Below, one piece after another: positions 44,180 through 53,321 of a stretch of DNA of 64,000 nt. How positions within the stretch are numbered: the stretch's first letter is position 1; the number at the start of each line of letters is the position of its first letter. The position numbers and the translations under genes are program-made. The notes under the pieces are model-generated. The model was not told the DNA's origin. It saw nothing but the letters and a program-made list of their open reading frames with translations, and did not search any database. The stretch comes from Planctomycetota bacterium (lineage in GTDB: Bacteria > Planctomycetota > UBA1135 > GCA-002686595): the NCBI GenBank assembly GCA_012960475.1, contig DUBE01000066.1:129725-193724 (forward strand), given 5' to 3'.

Positions 44180-47100
44180 CTAGTCTTCAGTTTTTCGGGC
44201 CCACTGATCAAAGAGGGCCGGTGCAACAGGGGCCAGCAGCACCTTGCCCGGTCGGGTCTGCCACTGTGCGCGCCACTCCTCGTGGGCGGGGGTCGTGGGG
44301 AACTGTTCCTCTTCGTCATAGGGATAGCCGCTCATGCCGTGGAAGGGCAGGGGTTCCACGGTCAGCGCCTGGATCGTGTTCGGGTCACGGTCCTTGGCCC
44401 AGCCGTCGAAGAAAATCTGGTAGTCCCGGGTCCAGCCCTCTGGAACCGGTGGAAGTTCGTTGGCGTCGAAGCGCAGTGTCAGGCAATCTCCGGAGCCCAT
44501 AACGCAGAACTGATCGTCGATGGCTTGCACCAGGGGCAGAGTCTCGCCCAGGCGTGTGTAAAGACCCGGGTGCTGGTCCCAGCGGGGAAAGTCGGCCAGA
44601 GTCTCCCACTCAAAGCGTTCGGGCAGATCGCTCCGGTCGCTTTCAAGGGGTGCGCTGAATCCCCGTTGCCAGAGGTGCGCGGAGGTGGGCTTAAGCGTGG
44701 TGATCACTCGCGGAGCGTCGTCGTTGCAGACCGCCAGGGCGATTCGATCCCAGTAGAGGGTCAGGGACGAGAAGATCCTCAGGCGTGGGTCCTCGCGGTT
44801 CAGAAACCCGGACACATCGATGACCATGGACTTGGTCTTGCCCGCTGGGAAACCCACTGGCGGACCCGTGGGCAGCCAGGAACCATCCGGGCCGGGCACC
44901 ATCAAGAGGGGCGGAGTGAATTCCACCCCCGGGGTGCGCCCCGCAGCCATGTTGACCGAGGCGTCTGTCCAATAAAACCAGCCCGTGCACAGAAGACGTA
45001 GCTGCTTTGCTTTGCTTACCGCTGTGGGGTCAAAGGAGAGCTCCAGGAAGTGGGGCTTGGAGAGGCCCAGGTACTGTCCGTGGTAGGTTTCAAAGGGCTC
45101 GGCGTGGATCGAGTCCTCCTTGGCCAAGGCTTCTGTCCAATCCCTGCCATCTGAACCCATTGCGCGGATCGGCGCCAGAGCTGCTTGCATTGTGTGCAGG
45201 TGCGTTTCAGGGAAGGGTGGAAAAGAAAAACGCTCGTTGGGAAAGACCTCCACGCCCTGGGGATGGTCGATGGCTTCCAGGTGCACCGCATCCAAGTAGG
45301 TCACCTCGCGCAACTCCTCGGTGAACTGCAATTCAAACACCCCATCTTTGGGCATCAGTTGATCTCCGCGCACCAGCACGTATTCATCGTGATCGGGGGG
45401 CACGATCATGCCCGGAGCCATGGGCAGGCCCAAGGGCGTGATGCCCAGTACATCGCTGATGAAGGTGTAGGTTTCCCCGTTCCAGGTGTAGAGGAAAGGA
45501 CAGGAGCCGATCAAGCCCTCGGGCTGAACTCCGAAGTCCTCCGAGAGAATCGTCATGTCCCCGCGCTCCAGGTTCAGGTGATTGTTGCTGACTCCATTGG
45601 GCCAAAGAATCCGCACCACATCGGCCCATTCGGCGGAACCGATGCCCAACACCTCCGTGTCGCCCTTCCAGTACACCCGTCGATACCGTTCCCGAGCGCG
45701 CAACTCGACTACCGCACCGATGGCCTGGCGGTTGTCCTTCTGACCGATCCAACGCAGGCGAATGCCGTGCCCGCTGCGGTCGTCGGTGCGCCAGATGCGG
45801 ACCCCTTGATTGTTGAGGGCCACGAACTCAATGGCCAGGTCCCGGTCCAAGGTGAAGTCGAGGTCGCTGGCCACGGCGAGACCCGGGCCGGGGGTCTCTC
45901 CCAGGGCAAACTCCGTACGCCGGTCATGTCCCACCGCAAGAACGCCCCTGGGTTCCCTTGCGCCCCACACCAGATCGCTATAGCCATCGAGGTCCACATC
46001 ACTCTCGCGCGGGTGGGCCGTGGCGGGAATGGGGGGCAGGTCGCTTGAATGCCGCAGGGTCTGGTCTTCTTGCCCGAGCCAGAGGGAGGATCCCTCTTCT
46101 CCTGCCAGAATCAGATCCACTCGCCCGTCCGCGTTCCAGTCCGCCAGGAGGCCCCTGTGACCAGCGCTCGAAGGGCTGGTTGGGAACACCGCCGGGGCCA
46201 CATTCTCAAAGCGTCCCCCGCGCAGGTTGCTGGCGATCATGAGCCCCTTGGGTCCGCCGAACACCAGGTCCACATCCTGGTCCCGATCCAAGTCTTCCAC
46301 CGCGCACCAGGTGCAGGTCCAGTCCGCGGGCAACCCCGCTTCGGCTGTGGCGTCAGTAAAGGAACCCCTCGGGAGTTCCGGGTCATCGGGGATTTCTCCC
46401 GCCCCATCGTTACGCCAGAGACGCGGGCCTTTGTCGGTTGCCAGAACCAGATCCAGGTCCCCATCGTGATCGTAGTCCACCAGGACCACTTGATGCACCA
46501 GAGCATCTGGGCTGGGCAGTTCAATCGGCGTGGGCACAAAGAGCTCTTCGTCATGCTCGATGATGCCCACCTGTGATTCGTTCCACCAAACGAGATCCCA
46601 GTCATCGTCTCTGTTCAAGTCCAGGGCCGCGAAGCCTGCAGTAGCCTCGCTCCGCACTACCTTCTCGACAAACGAACCATCTTCCTGGCCCAAGGCGATG
46701 CGCAGACCAAGGGGGCCAGCACACACTAGGTCCGGACGCCGGTCCCCGTTCAGATCGTGCACCCCAAGGTCACTGGCATGACCCCAGTCGGGCAGCAGTT
46801 CCGCACTGACAGCAAATTCAGGCATGCTTGGCGTTCCATCGGGTCCCTGTCCTACAGGCCGCGGCGCCCGCACTTGTGCCAGGGAACCCTCATTCAACAA
46901 CTGGTCAGAAATCGGCTTGGCACCCTGGTCCACCAGAGCGTTCCAAAGCGTTTTGTAGTGCTCCAAGCGCTCGCTCTCACCCAAGTCTGCCGCCAGGAGA
47001 AATTGGCGGTAGATGGTAGAGACATACCAGATCGTGCCGTTCTCCAACCCCAGCTCCTCGATGCCGTCATAGAGCACCAGGGCTGCGCGGGCCGCCGATT

Positions 47101-47584
47101 CCCAGGCCTCGTCGTTCTCAAAGTCCTGGTCCTGCATGGCTCCCGCCAGGCAATAGGTCGCCCCCAAGTCACCGGCTGCGCCTTCAAGCGCCGCCCGCAG
47201 GAATTCCATGCGCGCGTCGAAGTTCCCTTTCAGGTGGGCCAGGCGCGCGCGTAGATAAGCCAACCTGGGGGAGGCTGGCTCTTGGCTGGCCCAGCGATCC
47301 AACAATCCACTGCAGGTGATCAGGTCCATGTCGAGCAACTCGATCTGGGCCGCGATCAACAGGTCATTCGGATCCGGTTGGTCCACTTGCACCAAGGGCG
47401 CCATCTCCGCCCGCGCCCTGCCCGAGTCCGCTTGCCTGAAGAAAACCACCGCGCGTTCTCGGCGCAGGATGTTGGCTGTTGAGGGTCCTTCTCCGGGATC
47501 CAGAGGCCCTGGGATCGTTTCCTGACCACAGGAGACGAAGGCGCAGGCGAACAGCAACAGGAAACAGCGTGGTAGAGGCGACAT
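44180..47584 (-). CDS. Large lipoprotein with TPR-like, FG-GAP/VCBS and ASPIC/UnbV (CRTAC) domains
   Basis: The protein has 1134 residues from the ATG at 47584, chosen because CFLLLFACAFVSCGQE is a lipoprotein signal (lipobox FVSC). The longer frame to 47749 overlaps the divergent M28 gene. Residues ~40-260 are helical/TPR-like. About 270-640 are FG-GAP/VCBS blades with Ca-binding-like motifs (DLNGDRRPDLVCAG, DYDHDGDLDLVLA, DWNADGRVDLILAG). Then an ASPIC/UnbV domain (AIGAVVELRA, WADVVRILWPNG) and a ~400-residue C-terminal domain starting at LYTWNGETYTFISDVLG follow. Proteins of this kind are abundant in planctomycetes and relatives. They are extracellular adhesion or binding proteins; the partner is unknown. 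Confidence 0.88.
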   Translation of the reverse strand: MSPLPRCFLLLFACAFVSCGQETIPGPLDPGEGPSTANILRRERAVVFFRQADSGRARAEMAPLVQVDQPDPNDLLIAAQIELLDMDLITCSGLLDRWASQEPASPRLAYLRARLAHLKGNFDARMEFLRAALEGAAGDLGATYCLAGAMQDQDFENDEAWESAARAALVLYDGIEELGLENGTIWYVSTIYRQFLLAADLGESERLEHYKTLWNALVDQGAKPISDQLLNEGSLAQVRAPRPVGQGPDGTPSMPEFAVSAELLPDWGHASDLGVHDLNGDRRPDLVCAGPLGLRIALGQEDGSFVEKVVRSEATAGFAALDLNRDDDWDLVWWNESQVGIIEHDEELFVPTPIELPSPDALVHQVVLVDYDHDGDLDLVLATDKGPRLWRNDGAGEIPDDPELPRGSFTDATAEAGLPADWTCTWCAVEDLDRDQDVDLVFGGPKGLMIASNLRGGRFENVAPAVFPTSPSSAGHRGLLADWNADGRVDLILAGEEGSSLWLGQEDQTLRHSSDLPPIPATAHPRESDVDLDGYSDLVWGAREPRGVLAVGHDRRTEFALGETPGPGLAVASDLDFTLDRDLAIEFVALNNQGVRIWRTDDRSGHGIRLRWIGQKDNRQAIGAVVELRARERYRRVYWKGDTEVLGIGSAEWADVVRILWPNGVSNNHLNLERGDMTILSEDFGVQPEGLIGSCPFLYTWNGETYTFISDVLGITPLGLPMAPGMIVPPDHDEYVLVRGDQLMPKDGVFELQFTEELREVTYLDAVHLEAIDHPQGVEVFPNERFSFPPFPETHLHTMQAALAPIRAMGSDGRDWTEALAKEDSIHAEPFETYHGQYLGLSKPHFLELSFDPTAVSKAKQLRLLCTGWFYWTDASVNMAAGRTPGVEFTPPLLMVPGPDGSWLPTGPPVGFPAGKTKSMVIDVSGFLNREDPRLRIFSSLTLYWDRIALAVCNDDAPRVITTLKPTSAHLWQRGFSAPLESDRSDLPERFEWETLADFPRWDQHPGLYTRLGETLPLVQAIDDQFCVMGSGDCLTLRFDANELPPVPEGWTRDYQIFFDGWAKDRDPNTIQALTVEPLPFHGMSGYPYDEEEQFPTTPAHEEWRAQWQTRPGKVLLAPVAPALFDQWARKTED

Positions 47585-47703
47585 GGATGAAGTGGCTGGG
47601 CAAGGATGGAATCCAAACCGGACTACGGTCCAGGATAGGGCTCGGTGGTTCCAAGTTCCAAAACCTTCCCTGCCTCTGGTTGGGGTTGGCGCGCTCCGCT
47701 GGG

Positions 47704-47709
47704 TAGCAT
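47704..47709 (+). promoter_or_regulatory. Possible promoter (-10 TAGCAT) for the envelope operon
   Basis: TAGCAT ends 6 nt before the ATG at 47716. TTGGGG at 47680-47685 is a fair -35 with an 18-nt spacer. No ribosome binding site lies between the -10 and the ATG, so the mRNA would be leaderless. Confidence 0.45.
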
Positions 47710-47715
47710 GGGTCC

Positions 47716-49890
47716 ATGGCCGAAAGGGCAGATAACAGACCGAACTCACTCAACCTGGACGGCTGGGGTCCCCCAGTGGTGTTTTTGGCTGTGGTTGTTT
47801 TCTGCGGTCTCTTGACCAGCGCCCTCGCCAAGTTGCCGCGGCCCCTTGATCATCGGGTAGACAAGGAACTGTTCTCAGCCGGTCGTGCGCTGCGCAGCCT
47901 GGAGCACCTGCTTGGATCAGAAGGCGCGCACCCCTCGGGCAGCCTGGCGGCGGAACGCGTGCGTACCCATTTGGCGGCGGAGTTACTGCGTAAGGGGTGG
48001 CAGCCTGAGGAGCAGGTACTTTCCTTGGCCACTACCTGGGCCACGGGAACGGTTCACAATTGGACCGTAGAGATAGAGGGCAGGGACCCGGATGCCGGTT
48101 GGATCATGCTCTTGGCTCACACGGACTCGGTGGCTGCGGGGCCCGGGGTGGCCGATGATCTGTCCGGGGTGGCGCTGGTGATCGAAGCGGCCCGCGCACT
48201 CTGTGCCCGGGGGCAACCGGAGCGCGGCCTGCTGCTGGTGTTTACCGACGCCGAAGAAGACGGATTGTGTGGGGCTGAGGCCTTTGCGGCCCAGGATCCG
48301 CGTCTGGGGGATGTGCTTTGCGTGCTCAACGTGGAGGCTCGGGGCTGCCGCGGCCCTTCGATCATGTTTCAGACCGGGCCCCGCAGTTCGGATTTGCTGC
48401 GGGCCTATGCGGAGAACACCGAGCGACCCTTCGCGGATTCCCTTTCCGTGGAAGCCTACCGGCGCATGCCGAACGACACAGACCTGAGCGTGTTCATTGA
48501 GCGTCAGCTGCCTGGGTTGAACTTTGCCTTCATTGAGGGCCACGAGGCCTACCACACGCCGATCGATGATCTGGATCATCTTTCCCTGGCCAGCTTGCAG
48601 CATCAGGGGGACCAATTTCTGGCGGGTCTAGTGGCGGCCCAGGAGGCGCAATTCGGCGAGCCCGCGGGGTCCCAGCTGGTCTGGACTGCACTTGGAAGCC
48701 GAACTCTTTTTGTGTTGCGTGCAGGGACCTTGCAGGTCCTGGCTTTCTTGCTATTGCTCTTGACCGTCCTTGGTCTGTACCAACATATGCAGCGCGAGGA
48801 AAACCAAGAGTGCAAGTGGACTGGCGCTTTACTTGCCTGGCCCCTTTGGATGTTCTTGTTGCTGCTGGCAGCCATGGCGCCCGGGCGGATCATGGGGTTG
48901 ATTGCGGGCGTGAGGGATCCTGGGCACACTCAGCCATTCTTGTTCTGGTTCGTGAGCGTTGCGGCCGTGCTGGCGCTCACCGGGGCCGTGGTCTTCCCAA
49001 TCGTGCGCAGGGTTGGGTTGGCATCAGCTCTGGGCGCGTGTCACGTTTGGCAGAGTGTCCTGCTCTGTGCCTTGGCCATAGGCGCCCCGGGGGCGGGGGC
49101 CTGGTTGTTGGGCGTGGTGGCCTTTGGCACTCTTGGCATCTGGGCGGCGCTCGTGCGCCGTGGGCCGTCCGGTTTGCAGGGGGCGAGTTTCTGGCTGTTG
49201 GGGCCAGCGCTGATCTTGGTCCTGCCCCTGGTGAACTTCCTGGCTGCGGCCTATGGCAGCGGAGGCCCCCAGGTGCCGATGGCTTTGTTCTTGGTAGTGG
49301 GGCTGCCCGCCCTGGTTGGCCTCACCAGCTTGTCTCCGGGCCGTTCCCTTCAGTTGGCAGTAGGGGCTGGGATCGTCTGTCTGTCAGGCAGCATCGTGTT
49401 GCTCCTGCTGCCCATTGCTTCCGAAGAATTTCCTCGACGTCAGAATATTGTTCTGGTGTCCGAAGACGGAGAAACCGTCAAGCGCCGGGGCGCTGGCGAG
49501 TTTGAGGTCACTTGGGACGAAGCGGCCTTCACCCCGCGTTTCGTCGAGACCAGCCGAACCAAGACAGGGGACGGGGTACGCATAGGGGGAGTCCTCGCGG
49601 GTGGAGGCCCCTGGGGAAGCGCGCGCTTTGAGGGTCTGCGCGAGATTCAATTGGGAGGCCGCGAATTGGATGGAGAGACGACTTCCTTTTTTGCCCTTCC
49701 CCTGGCCGGAATTGAGGTTGGCTTCCTGCTTGGCGAAGAGCCCGCCAAGATTGAATTGACCTTGCAGACTCCCCTTGAGCGCCTGGGCGTTGATGCTGAC
49801 CTGTTGCGCAAGCCTTTTCATATGCCCAGCGGTCACGGCGATCGGCTGATCAGCTCGCGCACGGTTTTTGAGCAGGGCCAGGAGCCATGA
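47716..49890 (+). CDS. Polytopic M28 metallopeptidase (Pff1/vacuolar membrane protease-like)
   Basis: The 724-residue protein has a membrane anchor at ~18-40 and an M28 domain next. Zinc ligands are in LLAHTDSVAAGPGVADDLSG (H, D), FTDAEEDGLCGAEAF (EE) and NVEARGCRGPSIMFQT. PNDTDLSVF, LNFAFIEGHEAYHTPIDD and SLQHQGDQF follow, the hallmark sequence of the Pff1-type branch. After about residue 330 come about nine membrane helices and a C-terminal soluble beta domain (~560-724). It is therefore a membrane-embedded peptidase facing outside; the substrate is unknown. It overlaps the GT39-like gene by ATGA and heads the envelope operon. Confidence 0.9.
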   Translation: MAERADNRPNSLNLDGWGPPVVFLAVVVFCGLLTSALAKLPRPLDHRVDKELFSAGRALRSLEHLLGSEGAHPSGSLAAERVRTHLAAELLRKGWQPEEQVLSLATTWATGTVHNWTVEIEGRDPDAGWIMLLAHTDSVAAGPGVADDLSGVALVIEAARALCARGQPERGLLLVFTDAEEDGLCGAEAFAAQDPRLGDVLCVLNVEARGCRGPSIMFQTGPRSSDLLRAYAENTERPFADSLSVEAYRRMPNDTDLSVFIERQLPGLNFAFIEGHEAYHTPIDDLDHLSLASLQHQGDQFLAGLVAAQEAQFGEPAGSQLVWTALGSRTLFVLRAGTLQVLAFLLLLLTVLGLYQHMQREENQECKWTGALLAWPLWMFLLLLAAMAPGRIMGLIAGVRDPGHTQPFLFWFVSVAAVLALTGAVVFPIVRRVGLASALGACHVWQSVLLCALAIGAPGAGAWLLGVVAFGTLGIWAALVRRGPSGLQGASFWLLGPALILVLPLVNFLAAAYGSGGPQVPMALFLVVGLPALVGLTSLSPGRSLQLAVGAGIVCLSGSIVLLLLPIASEEFPRRQNIVLVSEDGETVKRRGAGEFEVTWDEAAFTPRFVETSRTKTGDGVRIGGVLAGGGPWGSARFEGLREIQLGGRELDGETTSFFALPLAGIEVGFLLGEEPAKIELTLQTPLERLGVDADLLRKPFHMPSGHGDRLISSRTVFEQGQEP

Positions 49891-51896
49891 GCTCAAAGAT
49901 GATCTTCGGCAAGCCTGCGGGCACCTGGCTGGTTCTTGTCCTGCTTCTCGCCCTCGTTCCCAGGGCTCTCCATTGGAATGAGCGCGGCGCCGATCCGGAC
50001 TTGAACTATCCAGCAATCGACGCCCATTGGCATGACGCCTATGCGCGGGACCTGGTCGGCCTTGAACCAGGTTGGCCCGAGGGCTTTGACCCTGCTCAGA
50101 TCACCAACGAACCACTGCACCGACCCCCAGGTTATCCCTGGTTCCTTGCCATGCTGTACGCCCTGGGTGATGGCAGTGTGCGTGTCGCGCTCTTGGTGCA
50201 GCATCTCTTGGGGCTGCTTTCCGTGGGGCTCTTGTTTTTCCTTGGGCGCGCCCTGCGTGGACCACGCCTGGGTCTGCTCGCGGCCGGACTCTATGGCCTG
50301 GCCTGGTCGCCGGTCTATTTCGAAGGGGAGTTGCACGCGCCCGCGCTCCTGATTGCCCTGCTGTTGGGGGGCTTGCTGCTGGCGGTAGGCCAAGGCAAGG
50401 GTCCTGCGCGGCCTCGTGAGGCTCTGGGGGCCGGACTCTTGTTTGCCCTGGGGGTCTTGACCAGACCGAATTCTCTGCTGCTGGCTCTTGCGGTTGCGCT
50501 CTGGGTCTGGCGCAGCGCTGGTCGGCGCCTTGGACTTTGGTTGCTGGCGGGGCTGCTGCTTTTTCCCCTGCCCTCATTGGTGCGCAACATCTACGCGGCC
50601 GATCAGGCGGTTCCCATGACCACAGGGCTTGGCATCAACTTGTTCCTGGGCCAACGGGCCGCTGCCAACGGGTTGATCAATAGTGACCTGGGGGAGGAGC
50701 TGGGGCGTTACCGAACCTGCTTTGATTGGCCGGAAGTGGTGCTGCGCTTAGGTCAGCAGGAGGGGCGCAGCTTGACCCATGGGGAGGCGGATGCCCTTCT
50801 GCGTTCCCGCGGGGTGAGTGAGGTGCTCAGGGATCCTCTCGGGTTCATGGGACGCACGGTGGCCAAGGGCGTCTTGTTGCTTGGGCCCCGGGAAGTGGGG
50901 CACAACAAGGAGGTGGAGGTCGAGCGCATCCACTCCGCGCTTTTGTTCAGTGCACCGGTCGATTTTTCAATGCTCTTGGGATTGGCGCTCCTGGCGTTTT
51001 TCCTGCGGAGGGGACAGGGATTGACTGTGGTTGTCTGGTCCATGGGGGCCTGGGTTCTGGCTCTGCTGCCGTTCTTTGTGGCCGCCCGTTATCGCGTGCC
51101 CCTGGTAGCGCTCTTGGCGCTGCCCGCAGCGGCCGGGGTCTTGGGGTTGATCGAGGCTCTGCGAGAAAGGCGCCGGGTCTTGCCGCTGGCAGTCATCGCC
51201 CTGGCCTCGCCCTTCTTGCTGGGGCTCTTGCCGGGTCCCGAGCTTGGGGTTCCTGGGGTTCGTTATCACCTGGATCGGGGACGCGCCTATTTTCGTGCGG
51301 CAAGCTACGAGCAGGCCGGAAAAGAGTTTGAAGCTGCCCTGGAGTTGGCGCCTGGATTGGCCGCCGGTTTGTATGAGCGTGCTCTCGTGCATTTGAGTCA
51401 AGGTCAGCTGCCTGAGGCACGGAGCGCACTTGAGCAGGTGCTTCTGCAAGAACCCCGCCATGGCAAGGCTGCGGCGAATCTGGGCAAGTTGCTCTTGGAC
51501 GGGGGAGAGGCGCATGCCGCCGGGCGCGTGGTTGGCCTGGCTCTGGCTGAAGAAGGGGGTCTGCAGCAGGTGATCGATTTGGTGCAACGATGTGTGCTGA
51601 CGCTGGCTTCGGCCAGGGACCCAAGCCAAAGGGACGGGGCCCAGGCTCTGGCCCTGGCGGATCAACTCCTGGCCCAGCGCGGTCCTGCGGATGGTCGGCC
51701 CGAGGCCCTGCGGGCGGCGGCCCTGGCTGAGCAGGGGGACTTTGCCGCCGCCATTGCTGCTGCCGAGCGCGCCCTTTCCCAAGCCCGAGCCGCATCCAAC
51801 AGGCGAGCGGCCGCGGCCGTATCAGAGCAACTGGCAGGCTACCGGCAGGGCCAGCCTCTGCGAATGCCCACCCCGTCATCTCCCCGATCCAACTGA
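49887..51896 (+). CDS. GT39/PMT-like integral membrane glycosyltransferase with C-terminal TPR domain
   Basis: The 669-residue protein has about ten hydrophobic segments in residues 1-430. After the first helix comes an extracytoplasmic loop with DAHWHDAYARDLVG and PLHRPPGYPWFLAML, the acidic/PPGYP pattern of polyprenol-phosphate-dependent GT-C enzymes (PMT_2, ArnT-like). Residues ~450-669 carry TPR-like helices (AGKEFEAALELAPGLAAGLY, EARSALEQVLLQEPRHGKAA). It probably transfers a sugar from a lipid carrier to a lipid or protein outside the membrane. It is coupled on both sides: ATGA overlap with the M28 gene and a 1-nt gap to the sulfatase gene. Confidence 0.85.
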   Translation: MSSKMIFGKPAGTWLVLVLLLALVPRALHWNERGADPDLNYPAIDAHWHDAYARDLVGLEPGWPEGFDPAQITNEPLHRPPGYPWFLAMLYALGDGSVRVALLVQHLLGLLSVGLLFFLGRALRGPRLGLLAAGLYGLAWSPVYFEGELHAPALLIALLLGGLLLAVGQGKGPARPREALGAGLLFALGVLTRPNSLLLALAVALWVWRSAGRRLGLWLLAGLLLFPLPSLVRNIYAADQAVPMTTGLGINLFLGQRAAANGLINSDLGEELGRYRTCFDWPEVVLRLGQQEGRSLTHGEADALLRSRGVSEVLRDPLGFMGRTVAKGVLLLGPREVGHNKEVEVERIHSALLFSAPVDFSMLLGLALLAFFLRRGQGLTVVVWSMGAWVLALLPFFVAARYRVPLVALLALPAAAGVLGLIEALRERRRVLPLAVIALASPFLLGLLPGPELGVPGVRYHLDRGRAYFRAASYEQAGKEFEAALELAPGLAAGLYERALVHLSQGQLPEARSALEQVLLQEPRHGKAAANLGKLLLDGGEAHAAGRVVGLALAEEGGLQQVIDLVQRCVLTLASARDPSQRDGAQALALADQLLAQRGPADGRPEALRAAALAEQGDFAAAIAAAERALSQARAASNRRAAAAVSEQLAGYRQGQPLRMPTPSSPRSN

Positions 51897-51897
51897 C

Positions 51898-53241
51898 ATG
51901 CGTCCTTTTTCTCCGATCTTCCTGACCCTCAGCCTGTTCGCGGGTTGCGGTCAACCCGCCCGGCCAAATGTGGTGGTTATCGTGATTGACACCCTGCGCG
52001 CGGATCGGGTGGGGCCCAAGGCGCCCGCTGGCTTGACTCCGTACCTGGGCAAATTCGCCGAAGGCGCCGTGTCCTTTGATCAGTGTCATGCGCATGCCCC
52101 TTGGACCTTGCCCTCCTGCGCGGCGATCTTGAGTGGCGTGCACCCCGCGGAGCATGGAGCTGGGGGCAATCTGGAAGCGGGCCTGCACGGCCTCGGTCAG
52201 GATGTGGGCACTCTCGTGCAGCCCTTTGCCCGGGCGGGTTACGACACCCACGCGATTGTCAATGTGGCATTCCTCGACAAGACTTTTGGAGTGACCCGCG
52301 ACTTTGGCGGCTTGGATGCGGTGCATTTCAAGACCAACATTGAGGTGCGGCGGGCGGGACCCACCACCCAAGCGGCCTTGAGCTGGCTCGATCGAGAACG
52401 GGACGAGCCCTTTCTCTTGTTCGTGCACTATTTTGATCCCCACGCGGTCTATGACCCGCCGCAACCATTTCGGCGGCGCTTTGCCGAGCCCCGTGACCAA
52501 AAGAACCAATCGTTTGTCTTTGGTACGCGCAAGCACATGATGGCATTGCGCGCTGGGCAGTTGGATTTGAATCCGGAGGTGATTGGGCGGGCCGAGGCAC
52601 TCTACAACGGAGAAGTTGCCTACACCGATGCGGAGGTGGGGCGGTTGCTCGATGGCTTGAGCGAGAGGGGCCTCGATCAGAACTCGATCGTGGTGATTAC
52701 TGGTGATCACGGGGAAGAGTTTCTGGACCATGGGGGTTTCGAACACGGTCACACCCTGTACGACGAATTGACTCATGTGCCCTTGATGATCCGGGTGCCA
52801 GGGGAGGGTGCCCAGCGCATCAGTGATACAGTGCGCCATGTGGATCTGGCCCCGACCCTGTGCGAGTTGGCGGACCTCGCCCCCCTGTCCTCCTTTGTGG
52901 GCCGCAGTCTCGTGGGGCTCATGGGTGGCACTGATAGCCAGCCCCGGCCAGTGCTGGCCCAGGGCAACATGTGGGGGCCGGACTTGACCTCCTATCGCAC
53001 CGGCGGGTGGAAGTTGATTCGGGCTGGAGACGGAAGAGAGGAACTCTACGATCTGGCATCCGATCCCCATGAGCAGCGGGACCTGGCGGGCAACGACGGA
53101 GGAAATCGTGCACGTCTGGCGGAGCAACTGGATCTGGCCTTGCGCGGGATGGCGGCCCTGGGAGGCTCCAATCAGGTGGAGGTTACGCCGCAGTTACAAT
53201 CCTGGCTGGAGGCCCTGGGGTATGCGGGCGAGTCGCAGTGA
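51898..53241 (+). CDS. Sulfatase-fold lipoprotein (alkaline phosphatase superfamily), Thr at nucleophile position
   Basis: The protein has 447 residues from the ATG at 51898, with lipobox LFAGC17; the longer frame lies inside the GT39-like gene. The metal-site motif VIVIDTLRAD begins near residue 28. The catalytic segment is APWTLPSCAAILSG (T70-L-P-S-C), VITGDHGEEFLDHGGFEHGH is at about 264, and the C-terminus has YDLASDPHEQRDLAG. Classical sulfatases have C/S-x-P-x-R with formylglycine at the first position; here Thr70 stands there and Arg is replaced by Cys. It may thus be a phosphodiesterase or phosphotransferase rather than a sulfatase. It is the last gene of the envelope operon. Confidence 0.85.
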   Translation: MRPFSPIFLTLSLFAGCGQPARPNVVVIVIDTLRADRVGPKAPAGLTPYLGKFAEGAVSFDQCHAHAPWTLPSCAAILSGVHPAEHGAGGNLEAGLHGLGQDVGTLVQPFARAGYDTHAIVNVAFLDKTFGVTRDFGGLDAVHFKTNIEVRRAGPTTQAALSWLDRERDEPFLLFVHYFDPHAVYDPPQPFRRRFAEPRDQKNQSFVFGTRKHMMALRAGQLDLNPEVIGRAEALYNGEVAYTDAEVGRLLDGLSERGLDQNSIVVITGDHGEEFLDHGGFEHGHTLYDELTHVPLMIRVPGEGAQRISDTVRHVDLAPTLCELADLAPLSSFVGRSLVGLMGGTDSQPRPVLAQGNMWGPDLTSYRTGGWKLIRAGDGREELYDLASDPHEQRDLAGNDGGNRARLAEQLDLALRGMAALGGSNQVEVTPQLQSWLEALGYAGESQ

Positions 53242-53305
53242 GGTTGCAAAGGGTGCCCCCGGCAACCACCTGAGCTAAAGTGCAAAGAAGAGCCCTTCTG
53301 CTTCG

Positions 53306-53311
53306 TACAAT
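53306..53311 (+). promoter_or_regulatory. Possible -10 element (TACAAT) before the carboxypeptidase-regulatory-like gene
   Basis: TACAAT ends 10 nt before the ATG at 53322 and overlaps the alternative ATG at 53310. If it is the promoter, 53322 would be the true start and the mRNA would be nearly leaderless. Confidence 0.35.
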
Positions 53312-53321
53312 GGGGTCTTCC

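Noticed and set aside
51193..53127. Minus-strand open frame of 644 codons opposite the GT39-like and sulfatase genes
   Set aside because: It lies wholly antisense to two motif-rich genes, is Pro/Arg/Gln/His-rich as expected of shadows in GC-rich DNA, and shows no domain.
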